DNA of 64,000 nucleotides from Bacteroides graminisolvens DSM 19988 = JCM 15093 (GTDB lineage: Bacteria; Bacteroidota; Bacteroidia; Bacteroidales; Bacteroidaceae). The stretch lies in assembly GCF_000428125.1 (NCBI RefSeq), contig NZ_KE386628.1:1386-65385 (forward strand). Reading direction: 5' to 3'. A program made the position numbers and the translations under genes. This document shows positions 54,693-63,983 of the stretch, piece after piece (the stretch's first letter is position 1; the number at the start of each line of letters is the position of its first letter). Below the pieces are notes generated by a model. It was given only the letters and a program-made list of their open reading frames with translations, was not told the DNA's origin and searched no databases.

Positions 54693-56684
54693 TTATAAAG
54701 GTATATACTCAACAAAAGCCTCCATTGCTTCATAAGAAGCTAGTCCTAAACTATCGTAAAGTGCAGCAGTGCCACGGTTACGCTCCTCACTACGCTGCCA
54801 AAACAGACGTTCGTCGTTACCCATAAACGGTGCACTTTCCATTTGCGACTGATGTTTGAGGATTGAATTACGTTTGGCTCTTAATTCTTCCGGACTGATA
54901 GGTACAGCCATTTCAATGTGTTCAATTTCCCACTCTGCCCATGCACCTCGGTACATCCATATGCGGCAATCTTTCAACCATTTGGCTCCTTCTTCTTTCT
55001 CTAAGTCAATTGCAGCAAATACAGCATCTGTACATACACGATGAGTTCCGTGCGGATCAGCTAAGTCTCCTGCCACAAATATCTGATGCGGTTTTACTTC
55101 GCGAAGCAAAGCTCTTACGATTTCCACGTCTGCCTCGCTGATAGGATTCTTTTGAATTTTACCCGTTTCGTAGAAAGGAAGATCCAGAAAATGGCATCTG
55201 TTTAATGGAATATTATTATACATACAAGCAATGCGTGCCTCGCCGCGACGAATCAGACCTTTGATCGTCAGAATGTCGCGAGTGTCCATGTCACCATCTT
55301 TTTTATCTTTAAGAAATTCACGGATCTCCGCATATTTATCATTGATAACCTTATCGGCACTCTCAATGAATAATTGATTAAATCCGTTGATGAAATGAAG
55401 AAAGCGAATAACTTCTTCATCGCCTACTGCTATATTTCCGGAAGTTTGATATGCCACGTGCACTTCGTGCTTCTGTTCAACCAGTCGGCGAATAGTGCCA
55501 CCCATGGAAATCACATCATCATCAGGATGCGGAGAAAAAACAACAACCCTTTTAGGGAAAGGCTTAGCACGTTCAGGACGGTAAGTGTCATCAGCATTGG
55601 GCTTACCACCGGGCCACCCGGTAATAGTGTGTTGAAAATCATTGAAGATCTTGATGTTAACATTGTAGGCAGAGCCATACAAAGCCAACAATTCACTTAG
55701 TCCGTTTTCGTTGTAATCTTTATTTGTTAATTTAAGAATAGGTTTTTTGGTGATAGCGCAAAGCCATACAATAGCACTTCTAATGAGTTTATCATTCCAT
55801 TCGCAGGAAGTAACCAGCCACGGCCGCTGTATGCGGGTAAGATTTGCTGCAGCCGAAAGATCAATCACTACATGCGCATCGTTGTGTGTCTGTATGTATG
55901 ATGCAGGAATATTATCTGTTACAGCACCTTCTACACAATTCTTTATCATGTGGGCTTTGTCTTCTCCCCAAGCCATGAGAAATATTTTTTTGGCAGCGAG
56001 AATGGTAGAAACTCCCATCGTGATAGAACTAATCGGTGTACTTTCTATGCTACCGAAGGATTTGGCTGCTTCGTTTCTGGATGCGTTATCAAGAAGAATG
56101 AGTCGCGTAGCAGAATTTAATCGAGAGCCAGGTTCATTAAAAGCAATGTTTCCAACCCTTCCTATTCCTAATAAAGCAATGTCAATGCCACCAAAACTGG
56201 CAATTCTTTGCTCATACAACTTGCAATATTCAAATATGGTATCTTTGGCAATAGTTCCATCCGGAGTAAAGAGGTTTTGTTTATCAATGTCAACGTGATC
56301 GAGAAACATCTCTTTCAATGCATTGAAATTGCTATTAACTGCATCAGGGGCCAGCGGATAGTATTCGTATAAATTGAATACAATAACATTTCGGAAGCTC
56401 AGCTTTTCTTGTTGATGCATCCGTATCAATTCCGAATAAACATTTCGGGGAGAGTTGCCTCCTGTTAGCGCCAAAACACAAAATTTGCCCACTTTTTGCT
56501 TTTCCTTAATGGTTTGAGCAATTTCGTAAGCTATTTGATTAGCACCTTCCTCAGCAGATTCAAATATGTCTGTAGGGATTTTCTCGAATCGGGTTAACAC
56601 CGATTTCTCAAATGCATTCTCGGGTTTGTAGTATCTGGGGGAAACCCTGTTGAGAGTGATTTGAGAACTAAGATTTGTTTTCAT
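54693..56684 (-). CDS. NagB-like / PIG-L deacetylase fusion with altered deaminase site
   Basis: 663 residues. The N-terminal domain (about 1-300) has the glucosamine-6-phosphate deaminase fold, but the positions equal to the catalytic residues D72, D141 and H143 of E. coli NagB are Y106, V177 and N179, while the E148 equivalent (E184) is kept. The C-terminal domain (about 375-640) is a PIG-L/LmbE zinc deacetylase with PHPDDD (385-390) and HGTH (545-548) intact. The product is therefore likely an N-acetyl-sugar deacetylase with a sugar-phosphate-binding, not deaminating, domain. Fusions of this form are known in Bacteroides under the name glucosamine-6-phosphate deaminase. Confidence 0.85.
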   Translation of the reverse strand: MKTNLSSQITLNRVSPRYYKPENAFEKSVLTRFEKIPTDIFESAEEGANQIAYEIAQTIKEKQKVGKFCVLALTGGNSPRNVYSELIRMHQQEKLSFRNVIVFNLYEYYPLAPDAVNSNFNALKEMFLDHVDIDKQNLFTPDGTIAKDTIFEYCKLYEQRIASFGGIDIALLGIGRVGNIAFNEPGSRLNSATRLILLDNASRNEAAKSFGSIESTPISSITMGVSTILAAKKIFLMAWGEDKAHMIKNCVEGAVTDNIPASYIQTHNDAHVVIDLSAAANLTRIQRPWLVTSCEWNDKLIRSAIVWLCAITKKPILKLTNKDYNENGLSELLALYGSAYNVNIKIFNDFQHTITGWPGGKPNADDTYRPERAKPFPKRVVVFSPHPDDDVISMGGTIRRLVEQKHEVHVAYQTSGNIAVGDEEVIRFLHFINGFNQLFIESADKVINDKYAEIREFLKDKKDGDMDTRDILTIKGLIRRGEARIACMYNNIPLNRCHFLDLPFYETGKIQKNPISEADVEIVRALLREVKPHQIFVAGDLADPHGTHRVCTDAVFAAIDLEKEEGAKWLKDCRIWMYRGAWAEWEIEHIEMAVPISPEELRAKRNSILKHQSQMESAPFMGNDERLFWQRSEERNRGTAALYDSLGLASYEAMEAFVEYIPL

Positions 56685-56856
56685 AAGTTCTTTTTTGAGT
56701 TATGTTAAATTAAAGTCGTGTGACTGTTATTCACGACAAATATACTAAATCAGTTTGTTATGAAACTCTTTTTAGTATCATATTGTTGCGCAATCAGCAG
56801 GTTTTTAACATTTGTTTCTCTTCGGAAAGAGCTCAAAACAGTGAAAGGAAAACGTT

Positions 56857-57642
56857 TTAATCGATGTGAAACGAGTCGGCATCTTTCCAAGTGGGAAACT
56901 TTTCGCGGAATAGATGCAGGTTTTTTAAATTTAGTTTGGCGGTAGCAAAGTGATCCTCATTATCAGGGACTTGCACTATGACATCTCCCCGGGCAGAAAC
57001 AACCACACTTCCTCCGTTGTAATCAATGTTGAATGCGTCTTTCCCAATGCGATTAACCCCACACACATAGCATGCATTCTCAATAGCACGGGCTTTGAGT
57101 AGTATATCCCACACGGATCTTCTTCCTGCAGGCCAGTTTGCCACATAAATAAGAAGGTCATATTCATTGTTTACGTTTCGGCTCCATACCGGAAAACGTA
57201 TGTCGTAACAAACCAACAGACAAATATTCCAGCCCCGATAATGAATAATACTTTTTTTATCTCCGGCGGCAAAAGCTTCAGTTTCACCTCCCATACGGAA
57301 AAGATGTCGTTTGTCGTAAAATACGGAGTCGTCTTCAGGAGTAATGAAAAAGGCGCGGTTAAAATAAGAGGTATTTTCGCAGGCTATATAACTACCTGCA
57401 ATGGCCAGATTGAACTCGGAAGCCCATTGTTGAAGTGTTGTAATGGTCATTCCCGTGATGCTTTCACTTAATACATCACTGCGCATGCTGAAACCTGTTG
57501 AAAACATTTCAGGCAAAACAACAAGATCCGTTTCTCCGCAGAGCTTTTCGAGCTTGCTGCGGAGTGAACGGAGATTTTCCTGCTTATTCTCCCAGATAAT
57601 CTCTGTTTGAATGATGGTTATTCTTAAGTCGTTTAACAACAT
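56857..57642 (-). CDS. Nitrilase-family amidohydrolase (omega-amidase-like)
   Basis: 261 residues with the E45, K111 and C145 triad (LPEMFSTGF, YDKRHLF, LVCYDIRFPVW). It resembles YafV/omega-amidase, which hydrolyses alpha-ketoglutaramate. It lies 9 nt upstream of... the acyltransferase gene follows it in the opposite sense of coordinates (57652 onward is transcribed first), so the two are co-transcribed with the nitrilase second. Confidence 0.85.
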   Translation of the reverse strand: MLLNDLRITIIQTEIIWENKQENLRSLRSKLEKLCGETDLVVLPEMFSTGFSMRSDVLSESITGMTITTLQQWASEFNLAIAGSYIACENTSYFNRAFFITPEDDSVFYDKRHLFRMGGETEAFAAGDKKSIIHYRGWNICLLVCYDIRFPVWSRNVNNEYDLLIYVANWPAGRRSVWDILLKARAIENACYVCGVNRIGKDAFNIDYNGGSVVVSARGDVIVQVPDNEDHFATAKLNLKNLHLFREKFPTWKDADSFHID

Positions 57643-57651
57643 GGAATCAAC

Positions 57652-58203
57652 TTACAAACCTGTAGCAAAGTTTTCAGGATGTTTCCCTCTAAACTGTTGA
57701 TAATACAATTTGATTTCACGCATATCTTTATCCACATCACCGGAAGGAATAATAACCTTGTTTGAAGTGATTGTCTTGCTTGGGTAATCAATAGCAACCA
57801 ATATGATGGGCACCTCTGCTTTCATTGCAATATAATAAAAGCCTTTCTTCCAGTTAGGATTTGCTGTACGTGTGCCCTCAGGGGTTATTGCCAAATGAAA
57901 TCTTTTACTTGTGCGAAAATGATTAACCATTTGGTCAACTAATGATGTTTTACGACCGCGATCAACGGGAATTCCACCAACGGCTTTAAATAAAAGTCCC
58001 AGAGGAAAGAAAAACCATTCTTTTTTCATCATGAAACTAGTCTTTCTACCAATGGCACCGTAATATAATTTTCCGATAAATAAATCCCAGTTGGTTGTAT
58101 GAGGAGCTGCACATACTATGCACTTGTCGTAGTTAGGTACATCAAGAACTACTTTCCATCCTAAGATACGAAAGTAAATAAAGCTGTAAATTGCTTTTTT
58201 CAT
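57652..58203 (-). CDS. 1-acyl-sn-glycerol-3-phosphate acyltransferase-like protein (PlsC)
   Basis: 183 residues, short for the family. The HX4D motif is H35...D40 (HTTNWD), followed by GGIPVDRGR and TPEGTR. It should transfer an acyl group to a lysophospholipid or related acceptor at the membrane. It is the second gene of a three-gene minus-strand run that starts with an 89-residue protein and ends with the nitrilase. Confidence 0.85.
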   Translation of the reverse strand: MKKAIYSFIYFRILGWKVVLDVPNYDKCIVCAAPHTTNWDLFIGKLYYGAIGRKTSFMMKKEWFFFPLGLLFKAVGGIPVDRGRKTSLVDQMVNHFRTSKRFHLAITPEGTRTANPNWKKGFYYIAMKAEVPIILVAIDYPSKTITSNKVIIPSGDVDKDMREIKLYYQQFRGKHPENFATGL

Positions 58204-58223
58204 TCTAACAAATACTCTGACTA

Positions 58224-58493
58224 TTAATTTAGCTTACCGATTGAATCAATGATTTCGTTTACTTTGGCATCGAAATCAGCACGCAATTTTTTGTAGAATG
58301 CTTTTACATTACCGGGTTCCGTGTGGCTTATGCGGCATACTATGTCATCTTGTACTTTAAGAATGTTAAGCATAATTTCTTCAGCTTTATCCTTATTAGT
58401 TCCGGGTACATAGTTTGTTTGTATGAGGCACTCGGTGAATAATTCTCCCAAGATATAATTTACATTCTTTTTTAGTTCTCTTCTACTTGCCAT
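58224..58493 (-). CDS. Small helical protein, unknown
   Basis: 89 residues, all-helical in appearance, start MASRRELKKNVNYILGELF. No family is named with confidence, though the form looks like a conserved Bacteroidetes protein. It begins the run with the acyltransferase and nitrilase. A spacing of 20 nt to the acyltransferase supports co-transcription. Confidence 0.6.
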   Translation of the reverse strand: MASRRELKKNVNYILGELFTECLIQTNYVPGTNKDKAEEIMLNILKVQDDIVCRISHTEPGNVKAFYKKLRADFDAKVNEIIDSIGKLN

Positions 58494-58705
58494 AATGTTT
58501 ACAATTTATGTGGTTTAAATTAAAATATATGGGGTAAAGATAAGGAGAATCTTTGGATTTATGCTATTAAATGTACGTTTTTTCGTATTTTGAGGTACTT
58601 AGCAGGTATTTACTCCTCTTGTATTTTCATAATTCAGAAAAAAAAGCGAAATTTGCTCGCGTTTAAAAACAGAACTTACTAACCCCTTTAAATAAAAATA
58701 GAAAA

Positions 58706-60352
58706 ATGACTAAAAGTGCATTGCAAATTGCAAGAGCAGCTTATCAACCCAAGCTGCCAAAAGCGTTGAAAGGATTTGTTCAGGTGAAAGAGGGAGCTGC
58801 TACACAATCGGTTGCAGATCAGGAAGCTATTAAAGAGCTTTTCCCCAATACCTACGGAATGCCATTGATACAATTTGTTGAATCAGCATCAGAAACATCT
58901 TTTTCTCCGGTCAATGTAGGTGTTATTCTTTCGGGCGGACAAGCTCCCGGCGGGCACAATGTTATTTCCGGATTGTTTGACGGTATTAAGAAATTGAATG
59001 CCGATAGCAAACTTTACGGATTTATATTGGGTCCCGGTGGATTGGTTGATCACAACTACATGGAACTAACTGCCGATATCATTGATGAATATCGCAACAC
59101 AGGTGGTTTCGATATAATCGGTTCAGGCCGTACCAAACTTGAAAAGGAAGAACAGTTTGACAAAGGTTATGAAATTCTGAAGCAATTAGGAATCAAAGCT
59201 TTGGTTATTATCGGTGGTGATGATTCTAATACGAACGCTTGTGTTTTAGCAGAATATTATGCTGCTAAAAAATACGGTGTTCAAGTGATCGGTTGTCCTA
59301 AAACAATTGACGGTGACTTGAAAAATGAGATGATTGAAACTTCTTTCGGTTTTGATACAGCTTGTAAAGTATACTCTGAAGTGATTGGAAATATTCAGCG
59401 CGACTGTAATTCAGCCCGTAAATACTGGCACTTCATTAAGCTGATGGGTCGTTCGGCTTCTCACATCGCTTTGGAATGCGCACTCCAGGTTCAACCGAAC
59501 GTATGCATTGTTTCTGAAGAAGTAGAGGCTAATGACATGTCTTTGGACGATGTGGTAACTTACATCGCCCAAATTGTAGCCAACAGAGCTGCTCAGGGCA
59601 ATAACTTCGGTACCGTACTGATTCCCGAAGGTCTGATTGAGTTTATTCCGGCAATGAAGAGACTTATCTCCGAATTGAACGACTTCTTGGCTGCCAATGC
59701 AGAGGAATTTTCGCACATCAAGAAATCTCATCAGAGAGACTATATCATTTCAAAACTTTCAAAAGCAAATGCAGATATCTATGCTAGCTTGCCTGAAGGA
59801 GTAGCTCGTCAATTAACTCTTGACAGAGACCCTCATGGAAATGTACAGGTATCATTGATTGAGACCGAAAAGCTTCTTTCTGAAATGGTGGCTACTAAAT
59901 TGGCTCAATGGAAAGCAGAAGGTAAGTTTGTTGGAAAATTCGCTTCTCAACATCACTTCTTTGGTTATGAAGGACGTTGCGCAGCGCCTTCAAATTATGA
60001 TGCAGACTACTGTTACTCATTGGGTTATACGGCTTCTATGCTTATAGCAGACGGTAAAACCGGTTATATGTCGTCGGTTCGTAACACAACAGCTCCAGCC
60101 GATCAATGGATTGCAGGTGGTGTGCCCATTACGATGATGATGAACATGGAACGTCGTCACGGCGAAATGAAACCGGTTATCCAGAAAGCTTTGGTTAAAC
60201 TTGATGGTGCACCATTCAAAGCATTTGTTGCACAACGTGACAAGTGGGCTATAGAAACAGCTTATGTATATCCGGGTCCTATTCAGTACTTTGGTCCTAC
60301 AGAAGTTTGTGATCAGCCAACCAAAACATTACAGCTTGAACAAGCTAAATAA
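58706..60352 (+). CDS. pfp: PPi-dependent 6-phosphofructokinase
   Basis: 548 residues, the long clade of PPi-PFK. G170-G-D-D173-S is the sequence that marks use of pyrophosphate instead of ATP, and P198-K-T-I-D-G-D carries the second PPi-specific lysine (K199). The reaction, fructose-6-phosphate plus PPi to fructose-1,6-bisphosphate plus Pi, is reversible and typical of anaerobic Bacteroides glycolysis. A terminator follows. Confidence 0.95.
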   Translation: MTKSALQIARAAYQPKLPKALKGFVQVKEGAATQSVADQEAIKELFPNTYGMPLIQFVESASETSFSPVNVGVILSGGQAPGGHNVISGLFDGIKKLNADSKLYGFILGPGGLVDHNYMELTADIIDEYRNTGGFDIIGSGRTKLEKEEQFDKGYEILKQLGIKALVIIGGDDSNTNACVLAEYYAAKKYGVQVIGCPKTIDGDLKNEMIETSFGFDTACKVYSEVIGNIQRDCNSARKYWHFIKLMGRSASHIALECALQVQPNVCIVSEEVEANDMSLDDVVTYIAQIVANRAAQGNNFGTVLIPEGLIEFIPAMKRLISELNDFLAANAEEFSHIKKSHQRDYIISKLSKANADIYASLPEGVARQLTLDRDPHGNVQVSLIETEKLLSEMVATKLAQWKAEGKFVGKFASQHHFFGYEGRCAAPSNYDADYCYSLGYTASMLIADGKTGYMSSVRNTTAPADQWIAGGVPITMMMNMERRHGEMKPVIQKALVKLDGAPFKAFVAQRDKWAIETAYVYPGPIQYFGPTEVCDQPTKTLQLEQAK

Positions 60353-60368
60353 TATTTTTTGAATACCG

Positions 60369-60413
60369 GCCGGTAATAAGCATGTATTTCTTCATGACTG
60401 TTACCGGCTTTTT
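60369..60413 (+). terminator. Terminator of pfp
   Basis: GCCGGTAA...TTACCGGC with an inner CATG/CATG pair and a loop, then TTTTTATTT. Confidence 0.8.
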
Positions 60414-60433
60414 ATTTCTTTTCAGCCTGAGAC

Positions 60434-61297
60434 ATGACCGGAATTAGCACTGTGCGGGGCAGACGAACCTCTAAAAAATCAACAACTTCCCGAAGTAAAT
60501 CAACGAAACGTAAGCGGAAAAAAACTTCCCGCTCCATGCCTGTGTGGTTACGCAATGTGCTGGCTTTGTTTCTCATCCTGGCTTTTTCTGCCAGTTTTTA
60601 TTATTTCTTTATTCGTCCGTATGCTTACCGCTGGAAACCGTGTGGCGGACAAAAAGAATACGGCGTTTGTATGCCTTGCTGCTATGATGTTCACGGCATA
60701 GACGTGTCACATTACCAAGGAAGAATTGATTGGGAAGAACTTTTTGCTCAGAACCAAGAAACTGATTTCCCTATCGAGTTTATATTTATGAAAGCAACAG
60801 AGGGCGCAACCCTGGGTGATGATACTTTTCAAAAAAACTTCGCTTTAGCCCATAAATACGGATTTATTCGAGGTGCCTATCACTTCTTTTCGCCGAAGAC
60901 CGATGCACTGAAACAGGCTGAGTTCTTCATTAAAACCGTCACTTTACGAAAAGGAGACCTTCCACCAGTACTTGATGTGGAGCTAACCGGCAGGAAAAGT
61001 AAAAGTGAGCTTCAAAAGAGTCTCAAGATATGGCTTGACCGTGTGGAGGCGCATTATAAAGTAAAGCCCATTTTATACACTTCCCACAAATTCAAAACCA
61101 AATACCTCAATGATCCCTCTTTCGATGTTTATCCGTATTGGATAGCACATTATTATGTTGATTCAGTTAAATACGCAGGTAAATGGTATTTTTGGCAGCA
61201 TACGGATGTTGGCTCGGTAAAGGGAATCAAAGAAGAGGTTGATTTGAATGTATTTAATGGTACTCTTGAAGATTTAGAGGCACTTACTATTAAATGA
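60434..61297 (+). CDS. Glycoside hydrolase family 25 lysozyme-like protein
   Basis: 287 residues. A very basic N-terminus (KRKRKKTSR) is followed by one membrane segment (about 35-58), so it is anchored with the catalytic domain outside the cytoplasm. The GH25 domain (about 80-285) has HGIDVSHYQG, MKATEGATLGDDTF, GAYHFF and VLDVEL, which hold the acidic residues. It should cut the MurNAc-GlcNAc bond of peptidoglycan. Confidence 0.9.
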   Translation: MTGISTVRGRRTSKKSTTSRSKSTKRKRKKTSRSMPVWLRNVLALFLILAFSASFYYFFIRPYAYRWKPCGGQKEYGVCMPCCYDVHGIDVSHYQGRIDWEELFAQNQETDFPIEFIFMKATEGATLGDDTFQKNFALAHKYGFIRGAYHFFSPKTDALKQAEFFIKTVTLRKGDLPPVLDVELTGRKSKSELQKSLKIWLDRVEAHYKVKPILYTSHKFKTKYLNDPSFDVYPYWIAHYYVDSVKYAGKWYFWQHTDVGSVKGIKEEVDLNVFNGTLEDLEALTIK

Positions 61298-61361
61298 TTG
61301 AGCCTTTTTTATTTTGTCAGACTGTTTTTTTTATGACATTTTGCTCATAATACAAATCCCG

Positions 61362-61595
61362 TTACCACCCAAACTGTACCGGTACATTCTGTAACTCCGG
61401 TCTATTATTATACAATGATCGTGTGTCTTGTGATTGTGGATGCACTATGATGGCATATTTCCACCATACATTAGTAGCGTTGACAATATCTTCCCGTCGA
61501 TATACTCTGTCACATCCCATGTAGAGACCATTGGTATAGGTTTTCCCTTTTGACCAGGGGTCATATATTTCAAAGAGAACAGTATTGTTAATCAC
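61362..61595 (-). pseudogene. Possible C-terminal remnant downstream of the BACON lipoprotein
   Basis: A 77-codon frame that overlaps the end of the BACON frame by 8 nt in another phase, with no signal or known domain (TNVWWKYAIIVHPQSQD, then RPELQNVPVQFGW). It may be the displaced C-terminus of a longer BACON protein, or an independent short gene. Confidence 0.35.
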
Positions 61596-61947
61596 CTAAT
61601 ACCCCTTTCGGGTAGTTCATTATACTGATGAGTGTACTTCGTTGCAGCCCGGTGTTAGGACTTGCTGTGATAAAAACGGTTGCGGTGTCATCTTTGTTAG
61701 CTTCTTTATTAATGTAAAGCCAGTTGTCTTCATTGCTTTTTATCTCCCATTCTGCATTTGATATGATTTGTATCTTTTGACTTTGTGCACCTTCGGCATC
61801 GAGATGGATTTCTTTATTTGTTATGGTAATTACTGCTCTCTCCTTTTCTGCAGAGCACGATAAGAGTACGATAACTCCAACTGTTATCGTACACCATATT
61901 TTTAAATCCTTATAATACCTTAAGGCTGCTATTTTTTTCATGTTCAC
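61588..61947 (-). CDS. BACON-domain lipoprotein, short
   Basis: 119 residues. Lipoprotein signal with C31 (VLLSC), then one BACON domain: ITNKEIHLDAEGAQSQKIQI, SNAEWEIKSNEDNWLYI, and the ATVFITASPNTGLQRSTLI strand. BACON domains usually precede larger C-terminal domains in secreted carbohydrate-active proteins; here the protein stops after the domain. It is therefore probably truncated, with a possible tail in the overlapping frame. Confidence 0.6.
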   Translation of the reverse strand: MNMKKIAALRYYKDLKIWCTITVGVIVLLSCSAEKERAVITITNKEIHLDAEGAQSQKIQIISNAEWEIKSNEDNWLYINKEANKDDTATVFITASPNTGLQRSTLISIMNYPKGVLGD

Positions 61948-62048
61948 CTTTTCATTGCTGATGCACGAAAGTAGCTATAAATTATTTTTTCTTCAAGTAA
62001 TATTCACAGAAATTGATTCAATTATAATAGGAATCTTACATAATATAT

Positions 62049-62056
62049 TATATTTG
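62049..62056 (+). promoter_or_regulatory. Promoter -7 box of the lipoprotein at 62137
   Basis: TATATTTG, 80 nt before the ATG. No -33 TTG is at the right distance. Confidence 0.35.
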
Positions 62057-62136
62057 TTGTAAGTTGTTAATGTTTTAGGACTTTGATTAGTTATTTCGGT
62101 GGTTGTAGGCTATTTTGATGTTAAGAATATTAGACT

Positions 62137-62625
62137 ATGATAGTAAAATGGAAATTTGTTTTAATACTTGTTGGAGTACTAATAGTATTCTGTTGCTGTG
62201 AATCAGGAAAAAAAATCCAAAATCAAGGGGTTAAGGATATATATGGTCATCCAATTGGCTTTTTATTTAAAGACAATAGATGCGTGTATTATTCTACAGA
62301 TGGTAAGAGAATAACTGCTTGCTCAGGAGGTGTAGACTTTAATGGAGGACGAGATTCTTTGTCTGCATATCTTGGGCGAAAATATATTAATCATCCAAGT
62401 TACAATTATCAAGAATATAATATGCATGAATATTTCATTGTATTGTTTGATGAAAATCTAAAAATAAGAGAGGTGCGAATCTTATATCGAAAAGGCTACA
62501 ATAATGAACGATTCTTTTATGATAGTATTTTTGTAAATGCCTTAAAGAACACTACTGGCATGTGGCATAAAACTATTGAGAATAAAAAATGGTACACTTA
62601 TTTACATCGCCAGAAGATTTATTAA
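62137..62625 (+). CDS. Putative lipoprotein, unknown function
   Basis: 162 residues. N-terminal signal with a cysteine cluster (CCC, residues 19-21) fits a lipoprotein. The middle has repeated Tyr/Gly-rich beta strands (DIYGHPIGFLFKDNRCVYYS). The C-terminal third (LKIREVRILYRKG... then NKKWYTYLHRQKIY) is reminiscent of a TonB C-terminal-like fold. No family is recognised. Strong A/T bias and context of small unknown genes suggest accessory DNA. Confidence 0.55.
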   Translation: MIVKWKFVLILVGVLIVFCCCESGKKIQNQGVKDIYGHPIGFLFKDNRCVYYSTDGKRITACSGGVDFNGGRDSLSAYLGRKYINHPSYNYQEYNMHEYFIVLFDENLKIREVRILYRKGYNNERFFYDSIFVNALKNTTGMWHKTIENKKWYTYLHRQKIY

Positions 62626-62788
62626 AATATGGAGACGGTTTGCAAGAGGCGGTACTACAGCAGTAATAAAAAGCAGACAGATGAGAAAATATAATTTAGA
62701 CTCTGAAGGATGGTACTTTCTAATGAACAGGGTTGATATCGACAGAAAGCTGAAAAGATGCGTGTGTGAAATTTTTCAAAATGATTAG
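62576..62788 (+). pseudogene. Possible remnant overlapping the lipoprotein gene
   Basis: A 70-codon frame that overlaps the 3' end of the preceding gene by 50 nt in another phase. The second half (from about 62680: MRKYNLDSEGWYFLM...) reads like the end of a protein, while the first part is a shadow of the lipoprotein. It may be a decayed gene end. Confidence is low. Confidence 0.25.
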
Positions 62789-62840
62789 GGGCTTATAAAA
62801 TATTATAATAAATGTATAACCGAAATATCATATAATGTAT

Positions 62841-62848
62841 TAAATTTG
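62841..62848 (+). promoter_or_regulatory. Promoter -7 box of the first small membrane gene
   Basis: TAAATTTG, preceded by ATATAATGTATTA, 57 nt before the ATG at 62905. A second box, TATCTTTG (62891-62898), lies 7 nt before that ATG and would give an almost leaderless mRNA. Confidence 0.45.
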
Positions 62849-62904
62849 CAAGTGACTTTTTGAAATTTATTTCGTGCCAAATGTAGTATTTATCTTTGAT
62901 ATAT

Positions 62905-63186
62905 ATGAATCCTGTAAAGAAGACATTATTAACCTTATTAGGTTGGATTATATTGATCTTTTTCGTTAATTTAGTAATTGGGGCTAAGGGCGATTTTAAT
63001 TTTATTTTAACGGTCTATGCCTTTTATTTGATCCCTGTTGTAGGAATTATATCTTATGTATTGTTCTTGCTTATTGATAAGAAAAGTTGGATACGCGACA
63101 ATTTAAGCATAACAATTGCTTTTGGTGGATTTTTATTCTTTTGGTTGCTGAGTATAGTCTTTTATATTTATGATCTTTTTGAATAA
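62905..63186 (+). CDS. Small three-segment membrane protein (paralogue 1)
   Basis: 93 residues from the ATG at 62905; an in-frame TTG at 62896 is inside a -7-like box and is rejected. Three hydrophobic segments (about 8-27, 36-58, 70-88). It begins MNPVKKTLLTLLGWII and ends FYIYDLF, and is similar along its length to the protein at 63465-63746, so the two are tandem duplicates. No family is recognised. Confidence 0.6.
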   Translation: MNPVKKTLLTLLGWIILIFFVNLVIGAKGDFNFILTVYAFYLIPVVGIISYVLFLLIDKKSWIRDNLSITIAFGGFLFFWLLSIVFYIYDLFE

Positions 63187-63273
63187 GATGATTGATTCAA
63201 TCTCTGTTTTGTAAGCCTCAAAGAGGACTTTAGGCTAGCAGTAAAATTAGAATCAAAATCTTATATAATGTGT

Positions 63274-63281
63274 TAAAATTG
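63274..63281 (+). promoter_or_regulatory. Promoter-like -7 box before paralogue 2
   Basis: TAAAATTG preceded by TATATAATGTGTTA, nearly the same as the box before paralogue 1. It is 183 nt from the ATG at 63465; the rest of 63187-63464 holds nothing recognised. Confidence 0.35.
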
Positions 63282-63464
63282 TTGCTGATAGTTGTTGTTT
63301 ATTTTATTATGAACACATGCACTTTGCAGCTTATAAGTAAAAGAAGTTATAACTGTAGGAGATTGTATACGAAGTCTGGATTTAATTTTTATGATTGTTT
63401 TACTTGTTAGGCTACCGCAAGGAAGGTATGAGCCTGTAGGTGGAAAACGCTAAAGATAGTAATA

Positions 63465-63746
63465 ATGAACCCCATTAAAATAACTTTACTTGTATTGTTT
63501 GCTTGGATAATACTGGCAAAATTATATGTGTCTAACTTTATAGAGGATGTTTCAGAAAAACCGTTTGAAGTTGCGATGTATTCTTTCTATTTGGCTCCGT
63601 TTGTATGTATTATAGCTTTTGTTGCGAGTCTTTTCTTTTATCGTTCATGGATAATCAATAATAGAATTGTAATTACAATATTCTCATTAATACTGCTTGC
63701 ATGGTCTTTTTTGATAGTTTTTTATATTAAATCATTATTTCAGTAA
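63465..63746 (+). CDS. Small three-segment membrane protein (paralogue 2)
   Basis: 93 residues, same length as paralogue 1. It shares the start MNPIKITLLVLFAWII, the YSFYLAPFVCII middle and the FYIKSLF end, and diverges between. It is a tandem duplicate that has drifted. No family is recognised; such tandem small membrane proteins are sometimes immunity proteins, but no toxin gene is seen in the window. Confidence 0.6.
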   Translation: MNPIKITLLVLFAWIILAKLYVSNFIEDVSEKPFEVAMYSFYLAPFVCIIAFVASLFFYRSWIINNRIVITIFSLILLAWSFLIVFYIKSLFQ

Positions 63747-63773
63747 CTAGGCTTTTTAAATTAAATAAAACAT

Positions 63774-63983
63774 ATGGCTGTTGACTTTGCTGAACTAATA
63801 GGTAGGGTGATTCATTGGTTAATACATAGTTGGAAAACAAGTTTGCAAGATGAAGTGGAAGGTAGCCTTGATGCTACTTGGGGCAGAATGTACGACATGG
63901 AAAACTATATAATTGGAGTGGTTACAGTTGTAATCATATTAGTAATTGTTCTTCTGTTAGTTTTTTTATCTTCTATTGAATGA
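63774..63983 (+). CDS. Small single-span membrane protein
   Basis: 69 residues. The N-terminal half is amphipathic and helical (VDFAELIGRVIHWLIHSW), the C-terminal half one membrane segment (about 45-66). It follows paralogue 2 by 27 nt and probably shares its transcript. No family is recognised. The window ends 17 bases later. Confidence 0.5.
   Translation: MAVDFAELIGRVIHWLIHSWKTSLQDEVEGSLDATWGRMYDMENYIIGVVTVVIILVIVLLLVFLSSIE

Noticed and set aside
62896..62904. TTG at 62896 as start of paralogue 1
   Set aside because: It falls inside a -7-like box, and the paralogue at 63465 begins with MNP, matching the ATG at 62905.
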